Shown here piece by piece: positions 18,016-26,100 of a stretch of DNA of 64,000 nucleotides. The notes below the pieces were generated by a model that worked only from the letters and a program-made list of their open reading frames with translations, was not told the origin of the DNA and did no database searches. The stretch's first letter is position 1; each line of letters begins with the position of its first letter. The translations under genes and the position numbers were made by a program. The DNA comes from Paraburkholderia sp. PREW-6R (GTDB lineage: Bacteria > Pseudomonadota > Gammaproteobacteria > Burkholderiales > Burkholderiaceae), in assembly GCF_039621805.1 (NCBI RefSeq), contig NZ_CP155073.1:1-64000 (forward strand), in the 5' to 3' direction.

Positions 18016-19437
18016 TTGAGCACGCTGATCGTCCTACTGCCGCCGCGTGATCCGGCGGTGCCATCGCAGGAATGGCAACTGCCGGAGCTGCCGTTCGTGC
18101 TGCTCGACAAGGCGGGCCGCACCCAGCGCGCCGGCCGCTCGGCGCTGACGCTGCTGCCGCGCGCCACGTCGACCGTGCTGATGGTCGCCGCGCGCGACCT
18201 GCTGATGATGCCCGCCACGCTGCCGCCGCTGCGCGGTCCGCGGCTGCGCCAGGCGCTGCCCAATATCGTCGAGGATCAGCTGATTCAGGACCCGCAAACG
18301 TGCCACATCGCGGTCGATCCGCAACCGCTCGCGGGCGGACGCCAGTTGCTGGCGATCATCGACCGCGGCTGGTTCCGGTACATCTGCGAAGGCTTTCATG
18401 CCACCGGCCACCGCAGCCTGCGCGCCGTGCCGGTCACGCGCTGCCTGCCGCAGGCCGTCGCGCTCGATACACCAATTGAAATTCCCGAAACGGTTGGCGT
18501 CGGTGAACCGGCGTTGGCGGGCTCGGCGGGTGTGGCGACGTCGCTGCCGGGCGTTGCGCCGGTAATCGCGCCAGGCGCTGCGGCGGCCGTGCCCATGGTG
18601 GCGGCTGTGCTCGGCGCGGTCGTGCAAACGGCCCCGGCGTTCATGCTCGAAGGCGCGGTCGACAACACGTCGACGAGCACCGTGCCGCGCGTGGAACTGG
18701 CCATTGCGCGCGGCGCGCAGGGCGAAGGGCTCGCAGTGCCGGCCAGCGCCGTGAACGCGACCATAGGGGCGCTCGCCGGTGCTGCCCGCGTGTCGCTCTA
18801 CATGCTGACCGAAGTGCCGGGCAATGAACCCAGTCTCGCCACGACGAGCCCTGCGCGCCTTGCCGCGTACGTGCATGGCGCGAGCCCGTTGCCGTTCGAG
18901 CAACTCGCCCGGCGCGCGCTGGACTGCCGCTTCGATCTTTGCCAGTTCGAGTTCGCCTCGCAGCCGTGGCGGCTCGACCGCTCGACGCTGCGGCGTCTGC
19001 GGTTGCCGGTGATGCTGGCGATCGGCGCGCTGGTGATCGCGGTCATTGGCGCAAACGTGCAATGGCTGATGCTGTCGCGTCAACGCGACGCGATCAACAC
19101 GCAGATGACCGAACTGCTGCTTAACACGTTCCCGAAGACGACGGTCGTACTCGACGCGCCCGATCAGATGTCGCGTCAATTGCAGCAGTTGCGGGTCGCG
19201 GCGGGCGAGCTGTCGCCGGATGACTTCCTGTCGCTCGCCGACGGCCTCGCTCGCTCGCTGGCGCCGGTTCCGGTGAACGGCATCGCCGCGCTCGACTATC
19301 ACGACCGGCGGCTCGACGTCACCTTCAAACCCGAGGTCAAGCTCGACGCCGATTTCTCGAAGCGCCTCGCGCGCAACGGTTTGAGCGGCGCAATCGACAG
19401 CAACACCGGCAAGTGGACCATCAGGAACGGACAATGA
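18016..19437 (+). CDS. gspL: Type II secretion inner-membrane protein GspL
   Basis: 473 residues starting with TTG at 18016, preceded by an AGAGAGAG purine tract. The cytoplasmic actin-like domain (about 1-320) binds GspE. It carries an Ala/Val-rich insert at about 165-220. One membrane helix (PVMLAIGALVIAVIGANVQW, about 332-352) leads to a periplasmic ferredoxin-like domain. The stop overlaps the gspM ATG by 4 nt. GspL links the motor to GspM and the pseudopilus. Confidence 0.9.
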   Translation: MSTLIVLLPPRDPAVPSQEWQLPELPFVLLDKAGRTQRAGRSALTLLPRATSTVLMVAARDLLMMPATLPPLRGPRLRQALPNIVEDQLIQDPQTCHIAVDPQPLAGGRQLLAIIDRGWFRYICEGFHATGHRSLRAVPVTRCLPQAVALDTPIEIPETVGVGEPALAGSAGVATSLPGVAPVIAPGAAAAVPMVAAVLGAVVQTAPAFMLEGAVDNTSTSTVPRVELAIARGAQGEGLAVPASAVNATIGALAGAARVSLYMLTEVPGNEPSLATTSPARLAAYVHGASPLPFEQLARRALDCRFDLCQFEFASQPWRLDRSTLRRLRLPVMLAIGALVIAVIGANVQWLMLSRQRDAINTQMTELLLNTFPKTTVVLDAPDQMSRQLQQLRVAAGELSPDDFLSLADGLARSLAPVPVNGIAALDYHDRRLDVTFKPEVKLDADFSKRLARNGLSGAIDSNTGKWTIRNGQ

Positions 19438-19937
19438 AAGCTGAACTCGCCCAAACCTGGGCTGGATTCTGGGACCAGCGCACCGAGCGCGAGAAGACGC
19501 TGATCGCGTGGGGCGGCAGCGCGCTTGCGGTCGTGATCGCGTGGTCGGTGCTGTGGGCGCCGGCGCAGGAAGGCCGCGCGCGTCTGCGGGAATCGCTGCC
19601 GAGCCTGCAACGTCAACTCGCGCAGATGACCGCGGAGTCGAACGAAGCGCGGCAGCTGTCGGCGGCCGCCCAAGGGGTCGCGCCGACCGGCGCGGCGCTC
19701 AAGGATGCGCTCACCGCTTCGCTGAGCGATCACGGCCTCGCCGCCACCCAGGTGCAGGCGGTCGGCAGCGCGGTGCAGATCCAGATGAAGAACGCGTCGT
19801 TCCCGGCGTGGACGCAATGGGTGGACGACGTTCGCAAGCAGTTCAAGGTGCAGGTTGCCGAGGCGCACATGACCGCGCTCAAGGACGACGGGCAGGTGGA
19901 CCTGACGGCGTCGCTGCAGCCGTCTACCGCGAAATGA
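19434..19937 (+). CDS. gspM: Type II secretion protein GspM
   Basis: 167 residues. A short cytoplasmic N-terminus ending in TEREKTLIAWGG precedes one membrane helix (SALAVVIAWSVLWAPA) and a small periplasmic domain with an initial coiled-coil stretch (RARLRESLPSLQRQLAQM). GspM dimerises and stabilises GspL. It starts inside the gspL stop codon (ATGA), so the two should be co-translated. Confidence 0.92.
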   Translation: MKAELAQTWAGFWDQRTEREKTLIAWGGSALAVVIAWSVLWAPAQEGRARLRESLPSLQRQLAQMTAESNEARQLSAAAQGVAPTGAALKDALTASLSDHGLAATQVQAVGSAVQIQMKNASFPAWTQWVDDVRKQFKVQVAEAHMTALKDDGQVDLTASLQPSTAK

Positions 19938-19995
19938 GCCGCGAAACGACCCGCGAAACGGCCATGATCGCGATGCCACCGTCACAGGGATTCGC

Positions 19996-20775
19996 ATGAC
20001 TTACTGGATGCGACGTCTGCGGTTTGCGCTGCCGTGGATCGCGGTCGCGGCGTTCTCGAGCGCGGCCGTGCTGCTCGCGTTGCTGCCTGCGGCATGGATC
20101 ACGCCGCAGTTCGCCAGGCAGACGGCAGGTCACGTCAATCTCGTCGACCCAGCGGGTTCGCTGTGGCATGGTTCCGCTACGCTGATGCTCGCCGCCGGTT
20201 CCGATATGAGCGCAGCGACGCTGCTGCCGGGCCGGATCGAATGGACGACGGCGTTCTGGCCGCTCTTTACGGGGCGTGTGCGCATGACCATGCGGCACAG
20301 CGAAGCCATGCCCGACCCGATCACGGTCGATGCCACGCCGCGCAGCGCCAACGTGACGGCGGGCGCGATTGCCGTGCCGGCGTCGTTGCTGAGCGGGCTG
20401 GGCGCACCATTCAATACGCTCGATCTGCAAGGCGATGTGCGGCTCGCGTGGTCGGATTTGCGCAGTTTCAATCGCGAGGTGTTCGGGCAGTTGACCGTGA
20501 CGCTGAATGACGTCAGCTCGCGCGTGTCGCTGGTGAGGCCGCTCGGCTCGTATCGCCTGCTTATTCAGGCACAGGGCGCTTCGTCCACGATCGACCTGAG
20601 CACCTTCAAAGGACCGCTGATGCTCACGGGCAGCGGTACGGTGTCGCCCGCCTCCACGTCGTTCCACGGTACGGCGAGCGCCGCGCCGGAAGCACGCGAC
20701 AATCTCGCCGGACTGCTGAATGTGCTCGGCCGGCCGAGCGGACCGGATTCGGTCGCGCTGACCTTCGTGCACTGA
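19996..20775 (+). CDS. gspN: Type II secretion protein GspN
   Basis: 259 residues with an N-terminal membrane anchor (FALPWIAVAAFSSAAVLLALLPAAW). The periplasmic region has the T2SSN pattern, including AGSLWHGSATL-like VDPAGSLWHGSATLML and a beta-rich C-terminus. GspN is an accessory part found in some type II systems. It is the last gene of the cluster, 58 nt after gspM, and converges on the outer-membrane lipoprotein gene 12 bp away. Confidence 0.88.
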   Translation: MTYWMRRLRFALPWIAVAAFSSAAVLLALLPAAWITPQFARQTAGHVNLVDPAGSLWHGSATLMLAAGSDMSAATLLPGRIEWTTAFWPLFTGRVRMTMRHSEAMPDPITVDATPRSANVTAGAIAVPASLLSGLGAPFNTLDLQGDVRLAWSDLRSFNREVFGQLTVTLNDVSSRVSLVRPLGSYRLLIQAQGASSTIDLSTFKGPLMLTGSGTVSPASTSFHGTASAAPEARDNLAGLLNVLGRPSGPDSVALTFVH

Positions 20776-20787
20776 CCTTCGCCGCGC

Positions 20788-22350
20788 CTATTGCGGGGGT
20801 GCGAGCGCCCCGCTTTGCGCGACCGGAACAGCCGCCGACGCCGGCAGCGGCGCGGGCGCGGCGATGTCGCCCGTTTCGCGATTCATCTGCGACGCGTCCC
20901 AGCCGCCGCCGAGCGCCTTCACCAGACCGACCGACGACACCATCCGCTGCCCGGCGATGTTTTCGAGTTTCTGCTCGGCTGTCAGAGCGGTGGTCTGCGC
21001 GGTCAGCACGTTGACGAAGCCGACTGTGCCCGCCTTGTACTCGTTGGTGACGATGTCGAGCGCCTGACGCGCCGACGCCACCGCCTGCTGCTGCACGACG
21101 ATTTCCTGTTCGAGGATGCGCTGCGACGCGAGGTTGTCCTCGACGTCCTGGAACGCGGCCAGCACGGTCTGACGATAGGTCGCGACATTCGCGTCGTACG
21201 TGGCGCGGGCCGCTTCGGTCTGCGCCTGGCGCAACCCGGCGTCGAAGATCGTGGCGGCCAGTTGCGGGCCGAGCGTCCAGAAGCGCGAAGGCACCGTCAG
21301 CAATTGCGAAAACACCGAGTTCTGGAAGCCGCCCGTGGCCGACAGCGTGAGCGACGGGAAAAACGCGGCAATCGCCACGCCGATCTGTTCATTGGCCGCG
21401 GCCGCCTTGCGTTCTGCCGATGCGATATCCGGACGACGTTCGAGCAGCGCCGACGGCATTTGCGCCGGCACCGCGGGCGGCGTGGCGGTAAGCGGCATGC
21501 TCGGCAGCGAGAATGTCGACGCCGGTTCGCCGATCAGCACGGCGATTGCATGCTCGTCCTGGGCGCGCTGGACGCCGTTGTCGATCGCGGACGCCTGCGC
21601 CGACTGCAGTTGCGTCTGTGCCTGAATGACGTCCGAGCGCGCCGCAACGCCTGCCGCGTACTGGTTCTGCGTGAGTTGCAGCGAGCGCTGGTAGGCCGCG
21701 ACGGTGTCGTCGAGCAGCTTTTGGGTGGAGTCAAGCGCGCGCAGTGAGAAATAGGTCTGCGCCAGCGTAGCCTGCGCCGACAGACGCGCGTTGGCGAGAT
21801 CGGCAGCAGCGCCCTGCTGACCGGCTTTCTGCGCATTCACCGTGCGCGAGATCGAGCCCCACAGATCGAGTTCCCATGAGGCGTCGAGTTGCACGTTAAA
21901 GCTATTGTTGATGCCGGAGCGGCTCGTTCCAGTGGTGGCAATGCCGTTGGACGACGCGCCGTTGCCTGAACGCGTCGCACCGGCGGATGCGCCGATTGTC
22001 GGAAAGTAAGCCGCGCGGGCTTCGCTGACCAGTGCGCGCGCCTGCCGGTAAACGGCGGCATATTGGGCGACCGTCTGGTTGGCGGTATTCAGCCGGTCTT
22101 CGAGCGCGTTCAGTTGCGGGTCCTGATAGATGGTCCACCAGTCGCCACGATCCTGCTGATCCGCCGGTTGGGCGACTTTCCAGCCGGGCGCGGCCTCCTT
22201 GTATGACGCGGGGACCTCGGCGGCCGGCCGCTTGTAGTTGGGACCGACGGCGCAACTGGCCAGCAGGGTGCCAAGCGTGGCCGCCACAGCAATGGTCAGC
22301 GCGCGCGGCGCCAGCGTGGCTCGCGCGCGCGAGATTCGATCTGACTGCAT
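20788..22350 (-). CDS. NodT/OprM-type outer-membrane efflux lipoprotein
   Basis: 520 residues. The signal peptide ends in the lipobox LLASC, followed by AVGPNYKRP, typical of NodT-family channel proteins. Two OEP repeats follow; the second contains RPDIASAERKAAAANEQIGVA. Such trimers form the exit duct of tripartite drug pumps. It is read opposite to the MarR regulator and DHA2 transporter 0.8-1.4 kb away, which are its likely partners. The C-terminus is Ala/Pro-rich. Confidence 0.92.
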   Translation of the reverse strand: MQSDRISRARATLAPRALTIAVAATLGTLLASCAVGPNYKRPAAEVPASYKEAAPGWKVAQPADQQDRGDWWTIYQDPQLNALEDRLNTANQTVAQYAAVYRQARALVSEARAAYFPTIGASAGATRSGNGASSNGIATTGTSRSGINNSFNVQLDASWELDLWGSISRTVNAQKAGQQGAAADLANARLSAQATLAQTYFSLRALDSTQKLLDDTVAAYQRSLQLTQNQYAAGVAARSDVIQAQTQLQSAQASAIDNGVQRAQDEHAIAVLIGEPASTFSLPSMPLTATPPAVPAQMPSALLERRPDIASAERKAAAANEQIGVAIAAFFPSLTLSATGGFQNSVFSQLLTVPSRFWTLGPQLAATIFDAGLRQAQTEAARATYDANVATYRQTVLAAFQDVEDNLASQRILEQEIVVQQQAVASARQALDIVTNEYKAGTVGFVNVLTAQTTALTAEQKLENIAGQRMVSSVGLVKALGGGWDASQMNRETGDIAAPAPLPASAAVPVAQSGALAPPQ

Positions 22351-22541
22351 GCATTGATTCCTTCTGGACGCCGCGGTCAGGCGCCATGGGCGCCGCCGCC
22401 TGACGGGCGAGATCTTGGGTCTGCCGGCATGTTAGCGTATTGACCCGCATGGCGCGGGAAACTGAAAGGGTAATGCGAGGCAGGGGCGAGGTGTGTTACC
22501 GAGGGTGTCCGCAAGGTTACGCGCTGTTACGACCCTCGATC

Positions 22542-22910
22542 TCAGACGCGCGTTTCCGCTACGTTCGTTTGCCGTGCGAGCTTGCCGGCGGCGGCTCGAC
22601 AAGGGGCGTCGGCGCGTGATTGGCAACCACCGGCAGGCGCCGGTTGGCTTGCAGTGTTCAACGCCGCGTGGCTGGCTGATTTGGCGCCCGGCGCCGGCAG
22701 CTGCTTCAAGTCTGCGGCGTTCGCATTCCTGCGTCCCCGCCGATGCTCGATCCACGCCAGCACCGCCACACCGACCGATCCGCCCGGTAGCACAAACAGC
22801 ACGGCGAAAAGCGCAAGCTTCCACCAGCGGTTGGGTCCCTGGAAGCTATTCAATGCGGAATCGGTCAAAGAGCGGCTCAAGCCGCCAAGCGTGTTTTTGA
22901 GGTACAGCAT
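22542..22910 (-). CDS. Small membrane protein of unknown function
   Basis: 122 residues. An N-terminal amphipathic stretch (MLYLKNTLGGLSRSLTDSAL) is followed by one clear membrane helix (LALFAVLFVLPGGSVGVAVLAWI, about 32-54) and a basic, Ala-rich tail. AAGGG about 10 nt before the ATG supports the start. It lies between the efflux lipoprotein gene and the divergent marR gene and may be co-transcribed with the lipoprotein. I do not recognise a family; the poorly structured tail leaves some doubt about its exact extent. Confidence 0.55.
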   Translation of the reverse strand: MLYLKNTLGGLSRSLTDSALNSFQGPNRWWKLALFAVLFVLPGGSVGVAVLAWIEHRRGRRNANAADLKQLPAPGAKSASHAALNTASQPAPAGGCQSRADAPCRAAAGKLARQTNVAETRV

Positions 22911-23014
22911 CGGAAAACCCTTGAGAGCACGACACAGGCGCGGCGTGCTGAAAATCGGTCAGAACATGGTCTCGGGTGGCGCGGATTGCGCGAAACTCGT
23001 TGCCTATAATAATA

Positions 23015-23043
23015 TTGACTATGCAATTAAATTTCAAGATACT
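23015..23043 (+). promoter_or_regulatory. Promoter/operator region of the marR-emrB operon
   Basis: TTGACT (23015-23020) and GATACT (23038-23043) with a 17-bp spacer, about 70 nt before the marR ATG. It sits in an unusually A/T-rich stretch (23000-23045) with short inverted repeats such as ATTG/CAAT, the kind of site a MarR dimer binds. Autoregulation is an inference. Confidence 0.5.
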
Positions 23044-23115
23044 TCCCTCCTGAGTAACCGTCATGTTGTTTTTTGGCGCTTCGCAACCGGCGAATTCTCA
23101 TTTCTGGATAGCACC

Positions 23116-23658
23116 ATGGCGGATGGTCCGTACAAGGCCGACGAAATCCAACTCGAAGCGAGTCTTGGCTATTACCTGACCAAAGCGCGCAATGTGCTCG
23201 TCGAGCGCACTGATCGCGCGGTCAAACCATTGGGGCTGACCGCCCAGCAGATCGGCGTGATCGTTGCGTTGTCCGCGGGGCGAGCGAGTACGCCCTTTGA
23301 GCTGTCGCGTGTGATGTCGTACGACAGTGGCTCTATGACACGTCTACTTGACCGGCTCGAGAAGAAAGGGTTTGTGAGCCGGGCGCGTAGCGTTGAAGAC
23401 CGTCGGGTGATCAAGCTCGAACTGACCGCACAAGGTCGGGAAGCGGCGCGGCAACTTCCGGGCATCGGGGCGGAAGTATTGAACGAGCAGTTGCGCGGGT
23501 TCAGCGCCGCCGAGCACGAAACACTGATCGCCCTGCTCGCCCGCTTCATCGGCAACGGGCTTGGCGCTGATCAAATGGTTGGCTGCGGTTCCAGAATGGA
23601 GCCCACGCCATCGAACGTTGTTGCGGAGAAACCGCTCCCCGGGCGACGCGACATGTAG
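23116..23658 (+). CDS. MarR-family transcriptional regulator
   Basis: 180 residues. Winged-helix domain with TAQQIGVIVALSAGRASTPFELSRVM and the recognition helix and wing region SGSMTRLLDRLEKKGFVSRARSVEDRRVIKLELT. MarR proteins repress drug-efflux genes and release DNA when they bind phenolic or drug ligands. The ATG at 23116 begins shortly before the domain. It precedes the DHA2 transporter gene by 132 nt on the same strand and probably represses both it and the divergent membrane-protein genes. Confidence 0.92.
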   Translation: MADGPYKADEIQLEASLGYYLTKARNVLVERTDRAVKPLGLTAQQIGVIVALSAGRASTPFELSRVMSYDSGSMTRLLDRLEKKGFVSRARSVEDRRVIKLELTAQGREAARQLPGIGAEVLNEQLRGFSAAEHETLIALLARFIGNGLGADQMVGCGSRMEPTPSNVVAEKPLPGRRDM

Positions 23659-23790
23659 CCACGCATCCAGATTAAAGCATTGTTGCCGATAAATATCTGT
23701 CTGGGCAGAAGATGATGTGGCATATAAGCACGCCAACTATGCGTCCGGGTAAATCTGCCGTGACAAGTTTTCGTATTGAGGAGAAAAAGA

Positions 23791-25362
23791 ATGAATGCGA
23801 CGGCTTCCACCCCTGCCGTTCCACCCGGCGCAGCCGCTGAACCCGCGCCGCTCAAGGGCGGCGCGCTGGCTTTGCTCACCGTCGGTCTCGCGCTCGGCAC
23901 GTTCATGGAAGTGCTCGATACGTCCATCGCGAACGTTGCCGTGCCGACCATTTCGGGCAGCCTTGGTGTGGCGACCAGTCAAGGCACGTGGGTCATTTCG
24001 TCGTACTCGGTCGCGTCCGCGATCGCCGTGCCGCTGACAGGCTGGCTCGCGCGGCGCGTCGGCGAAGTGCGGCTCTTCACGTTGTCCGTGCTGCTTTTCA
24101 CGATTGCGTCGGCGTTGTGCGGCTTCGCGCATAACTTCGAGTCCCTGATCGCGTTCCGGCTGGTGCAAGGGCTCGTGTCCGGTCCTATGGTCCCGCTGTC
24201 GCAGACCATTCTGATGCGTTCCTATCCGCCGGAAAAACGCGGCCTCGCGCTCGGCCTCTGGGCGATGACTGTGATCTGCGCGCCAATCTTCGGCCCGGTG
24301 ATGGGCGGCTATATCACTGACAACTACACGTGGCCGTGGATCTTCTACATTAACGTGCCGATCGGCCTGTTCTCGGCGGTCTGCGCGTTCCTGCTGTTGC
24401 GCGGCCGCGAAACCCGCACGACGAAGCAGCGCATTGACGCGATCGGACTTGCGTTCCTCGTGATCGGCGTCTCGTGCTTTCAGATGATGCTCGACCTCGG
24501 CAAGGACCGCGACTGGTTCAACTCGTCGTTCATCGTCACGCTGGGCGTGATCGCGGTGGTGTCGATCGCGTTCATGCTGGTCTGGGAAATGACGGAGAAA
24601 GAGCCCGTCGTCGATCTCACGCTGTTCAAGGACCGCAACTTCGCGCTTGGCGTGGTGATCATCTCGTTCGGCTTCATGGCGTTCTTCGGGTCGGTGGTGA
24701 TCTTTCCACTCTGGCTGCAGACCGTGATGGGCTACACCGCTGGGCTCGCCGGCCTCGCCACCGCGCCGGTCGGCCTGCTTGCACTCTTTCTGTCGCCGAT
24801 GATCGGCAAGAACATGCACCGGCTGAACCTGCGCATGGTCGCGAGCTTCGCGTTTATCGTGTTCGCGTTCGTGTCGTTCTGGAACTCCACGTTCACACTG
24901 GATGTGCCGTTCAATCACGTGATCTGGCCGCGCATCGTGCAAGGCATTGGCGTGGCCTGCTTCTTCGTGCCGATGACCACGATCACGCTCTCCAGCGTGC
25001 CGGACGAACGGCTCGCGAGCGCCTCGGGCCTGTCGAACTTTTTCCGCACGTTGTCGGGCGCGATCGGCACCGCGATCAGTACGACGTATTGGGAAAACGA
25101 CACCATCTACCACCATGCGATGCTGACCGATTCCGTCAACGTCTACGCGGCCAACACGAATGCCTATACCGATGCGCTGGCGAGCCTCGGACTCTCAGGC
25201 GGCAGCTTGACCGCGCAGTTGAATCAGGAGGTGACGGCGCAGGCTTACATGCTCGCCACCAACGACTTCTTCCGCATCTCGTGCGCGGCGTTTCTCGTGC
25301 TGGCGGTGCTGGTCTGGATCACCCGGCCAAAAAAAGGCGTCGGCCCCTCGATGGGTCACTAG
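23791..25362 (+). CDS. emrB: DHA2-family multidrug transporter (EmrB/QacA type)
   Basis: 523 residues with 14 predicted membrane helices. Typical DHA2 motifs are LDTSIANVAVPTISGSLG in helix 1, TGWLARRVGEVRLF (motif A) and RLVQGLVSGPMVPLSQ. It is a proton-driven drug exporter of the inner membrane. GAGGAGAAAAAG just before the ATG at 23791 fixes the start. EmrB normally works with a periplasmic EmrA (HlyD-type) adaptor, but none is encoded beside it here. Confidence 0.93.
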   Translation: MNATASTPAVPPGAAAEPAPLKGGALALLTVGLALGTFMEVLDTSIANVAVPTISGSLGVATSQGTWVISSYSVASAIAVPLTGWLARRVGEVRLFTLSVLLFTIASALCGFAHNFESLIAFRLVQGLVSGPMVPLSQTILMRSYPPEKRGLALGLWAMTVICAPIFGPVMGGYITDNYTWPWIFYINVPIGLFSAVCAFLLLRGRETRTTKQRIDAIGLAFLVIGVSCFQMMLDLGKDRDWFNSSFIVTLGVIAVVSIAFMLVWEMTEKEPVVDLTLFKDRNFALGVVIISFGFMAFFGSVVIFPLWLQTVMGYTAGLAGLATAPVGLLALFLSPMIGKNMHRLNLRMVASFAFIVFAFVSFWNSTFTLDVPFNHVIWPRIVQGIGVACFFVPMTTITLSSVPDERLASASGLSNFFRTLSGAIGTAISTTYWENDTIYHHAMLTDSVNVYAANTNAYTDALASLGLSGGSLTAQLNQEVTAQAYMLATNDFFRISCAAFLVLAVLVWITRPKKGVGPSMGH

Positions 25363-25374
25363 ACTTAAGCCGCG

Positions 25375-25887
25375 TCATTGCGTGAGGGCCTCGCCATTCG
25401 CCGACGGAATGGACTGCCCCTGCGACGACACATCGGGATGCGCAGCCGCAGGCGCAGACTGAGACGGCTGTGCGCCGCTTTGCGGCTCGGACGGTGCGCC
25501 TTCCACGCCGCTTCGCACGTATTCCTTGAAGTCCGCGCCCGCTTCCCACGGATTCGGCTTGCAGCCGAGCGAGCCGTCGCAATGTGCGGCGAAGCCGATC
25601 GTTGCCGTGCCGTCCGGGTTGGCCGTGCGCGTGATCTGATACGCGAGCGCGCGCTTGCCGCCGTCCGGGCCCGAGGTCTGGATCAGCGTGTCGGTGGCGG
25701 TTTCCACCTTGTATTTCGAATGGCTCGTCACCCATGTCTGCGCGCGCTGCCACCACGTGTCGCACTGCGCTTTGCTCGAACACGTCAACGGCGTAGTGGC
25801 GATCTGCATCACGTCGGGGTTGACCTGGCCTTGTGTCGAACAACCCGCCGCCGCTGCGCACAGCACGGCCAACAGACTTTTTCTCAT
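25375..25887 (-). CDS. Predicted lipoprotein of unknown function
   Basis: 170 residues. Signal peptide MRKSLLAVLCAAAAGC with a lipobox, so it is probably membrane-anchored in the periplasm. The mature part has Cys residues in PLTCSSKAQCDTWW and AHCDGSLGC that may form disulfides, and a disordered Ser/Gln/Ala/Pro-rich tail. GAGGAGG lies about 12 nt before the ATG at 25887. It converges on emrB with a 12-bp gap. I do not know its role. Confidence 0.8.
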   Translation of the reverse strand: MRKSLLAVLCAAAAGCSTQGQVNPDVMQIATTPLTCSSKAQCDTWWQRAQTWVTSHSKYKVETATDTLIQTSGPDGGKRALAYQITRTANPDGTATIGFAAHCDGSLGCKPNPWEAGADFKEYVRSGVEGAPSEPQSGAQPSQSAPAAAHPDVSSQGQSIPSANGEALTQ

Positions 25888-26042
25888 CACGTTGCATCCT
25901 CCTCGGTGGCGGCCTTTATACCAGTTTGGACCGTTTCATCGGTACGGTGTTTCATCTGTATCAGAGAATCATAAGACGGCGCGGGGCACTCGCGGGTACC
26001 TTTACGCGGCGTGCCCACGTCGTGGCAGAGCGTATCTGCGCG

Positions 26043-26072
26043 CAAAAAAAAGCGGCCCTGCTGAGGGCCGCT
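26043..26072 (-). terminator. Intrinsic terminator of gshA
   Basis: On the minus strand, AGCGGCCCT, a 4-nt loop, AGGGCCGCT, then a run of T (26050 to 26043). It lies just beyond the gshA stop. Confidence 0.85.
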
Positions 26073-26100
26073 GTCATGCCATGCACGTCGGACGAGCCAC

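Noticed and set aside
23659..23790. Possible remnant of emrA between marR and emrB
   Set aside because: Translation in the readable frames shows nothing HlyD-like, so a remnant cannot be claimed.
23737..25116. Long minus-strand open frame (459 codons) opposite emrB
   Set aside because: Shadow of the high-GC coding strand of emrB; composition is His/Arg/Asp-rich and without domain features.
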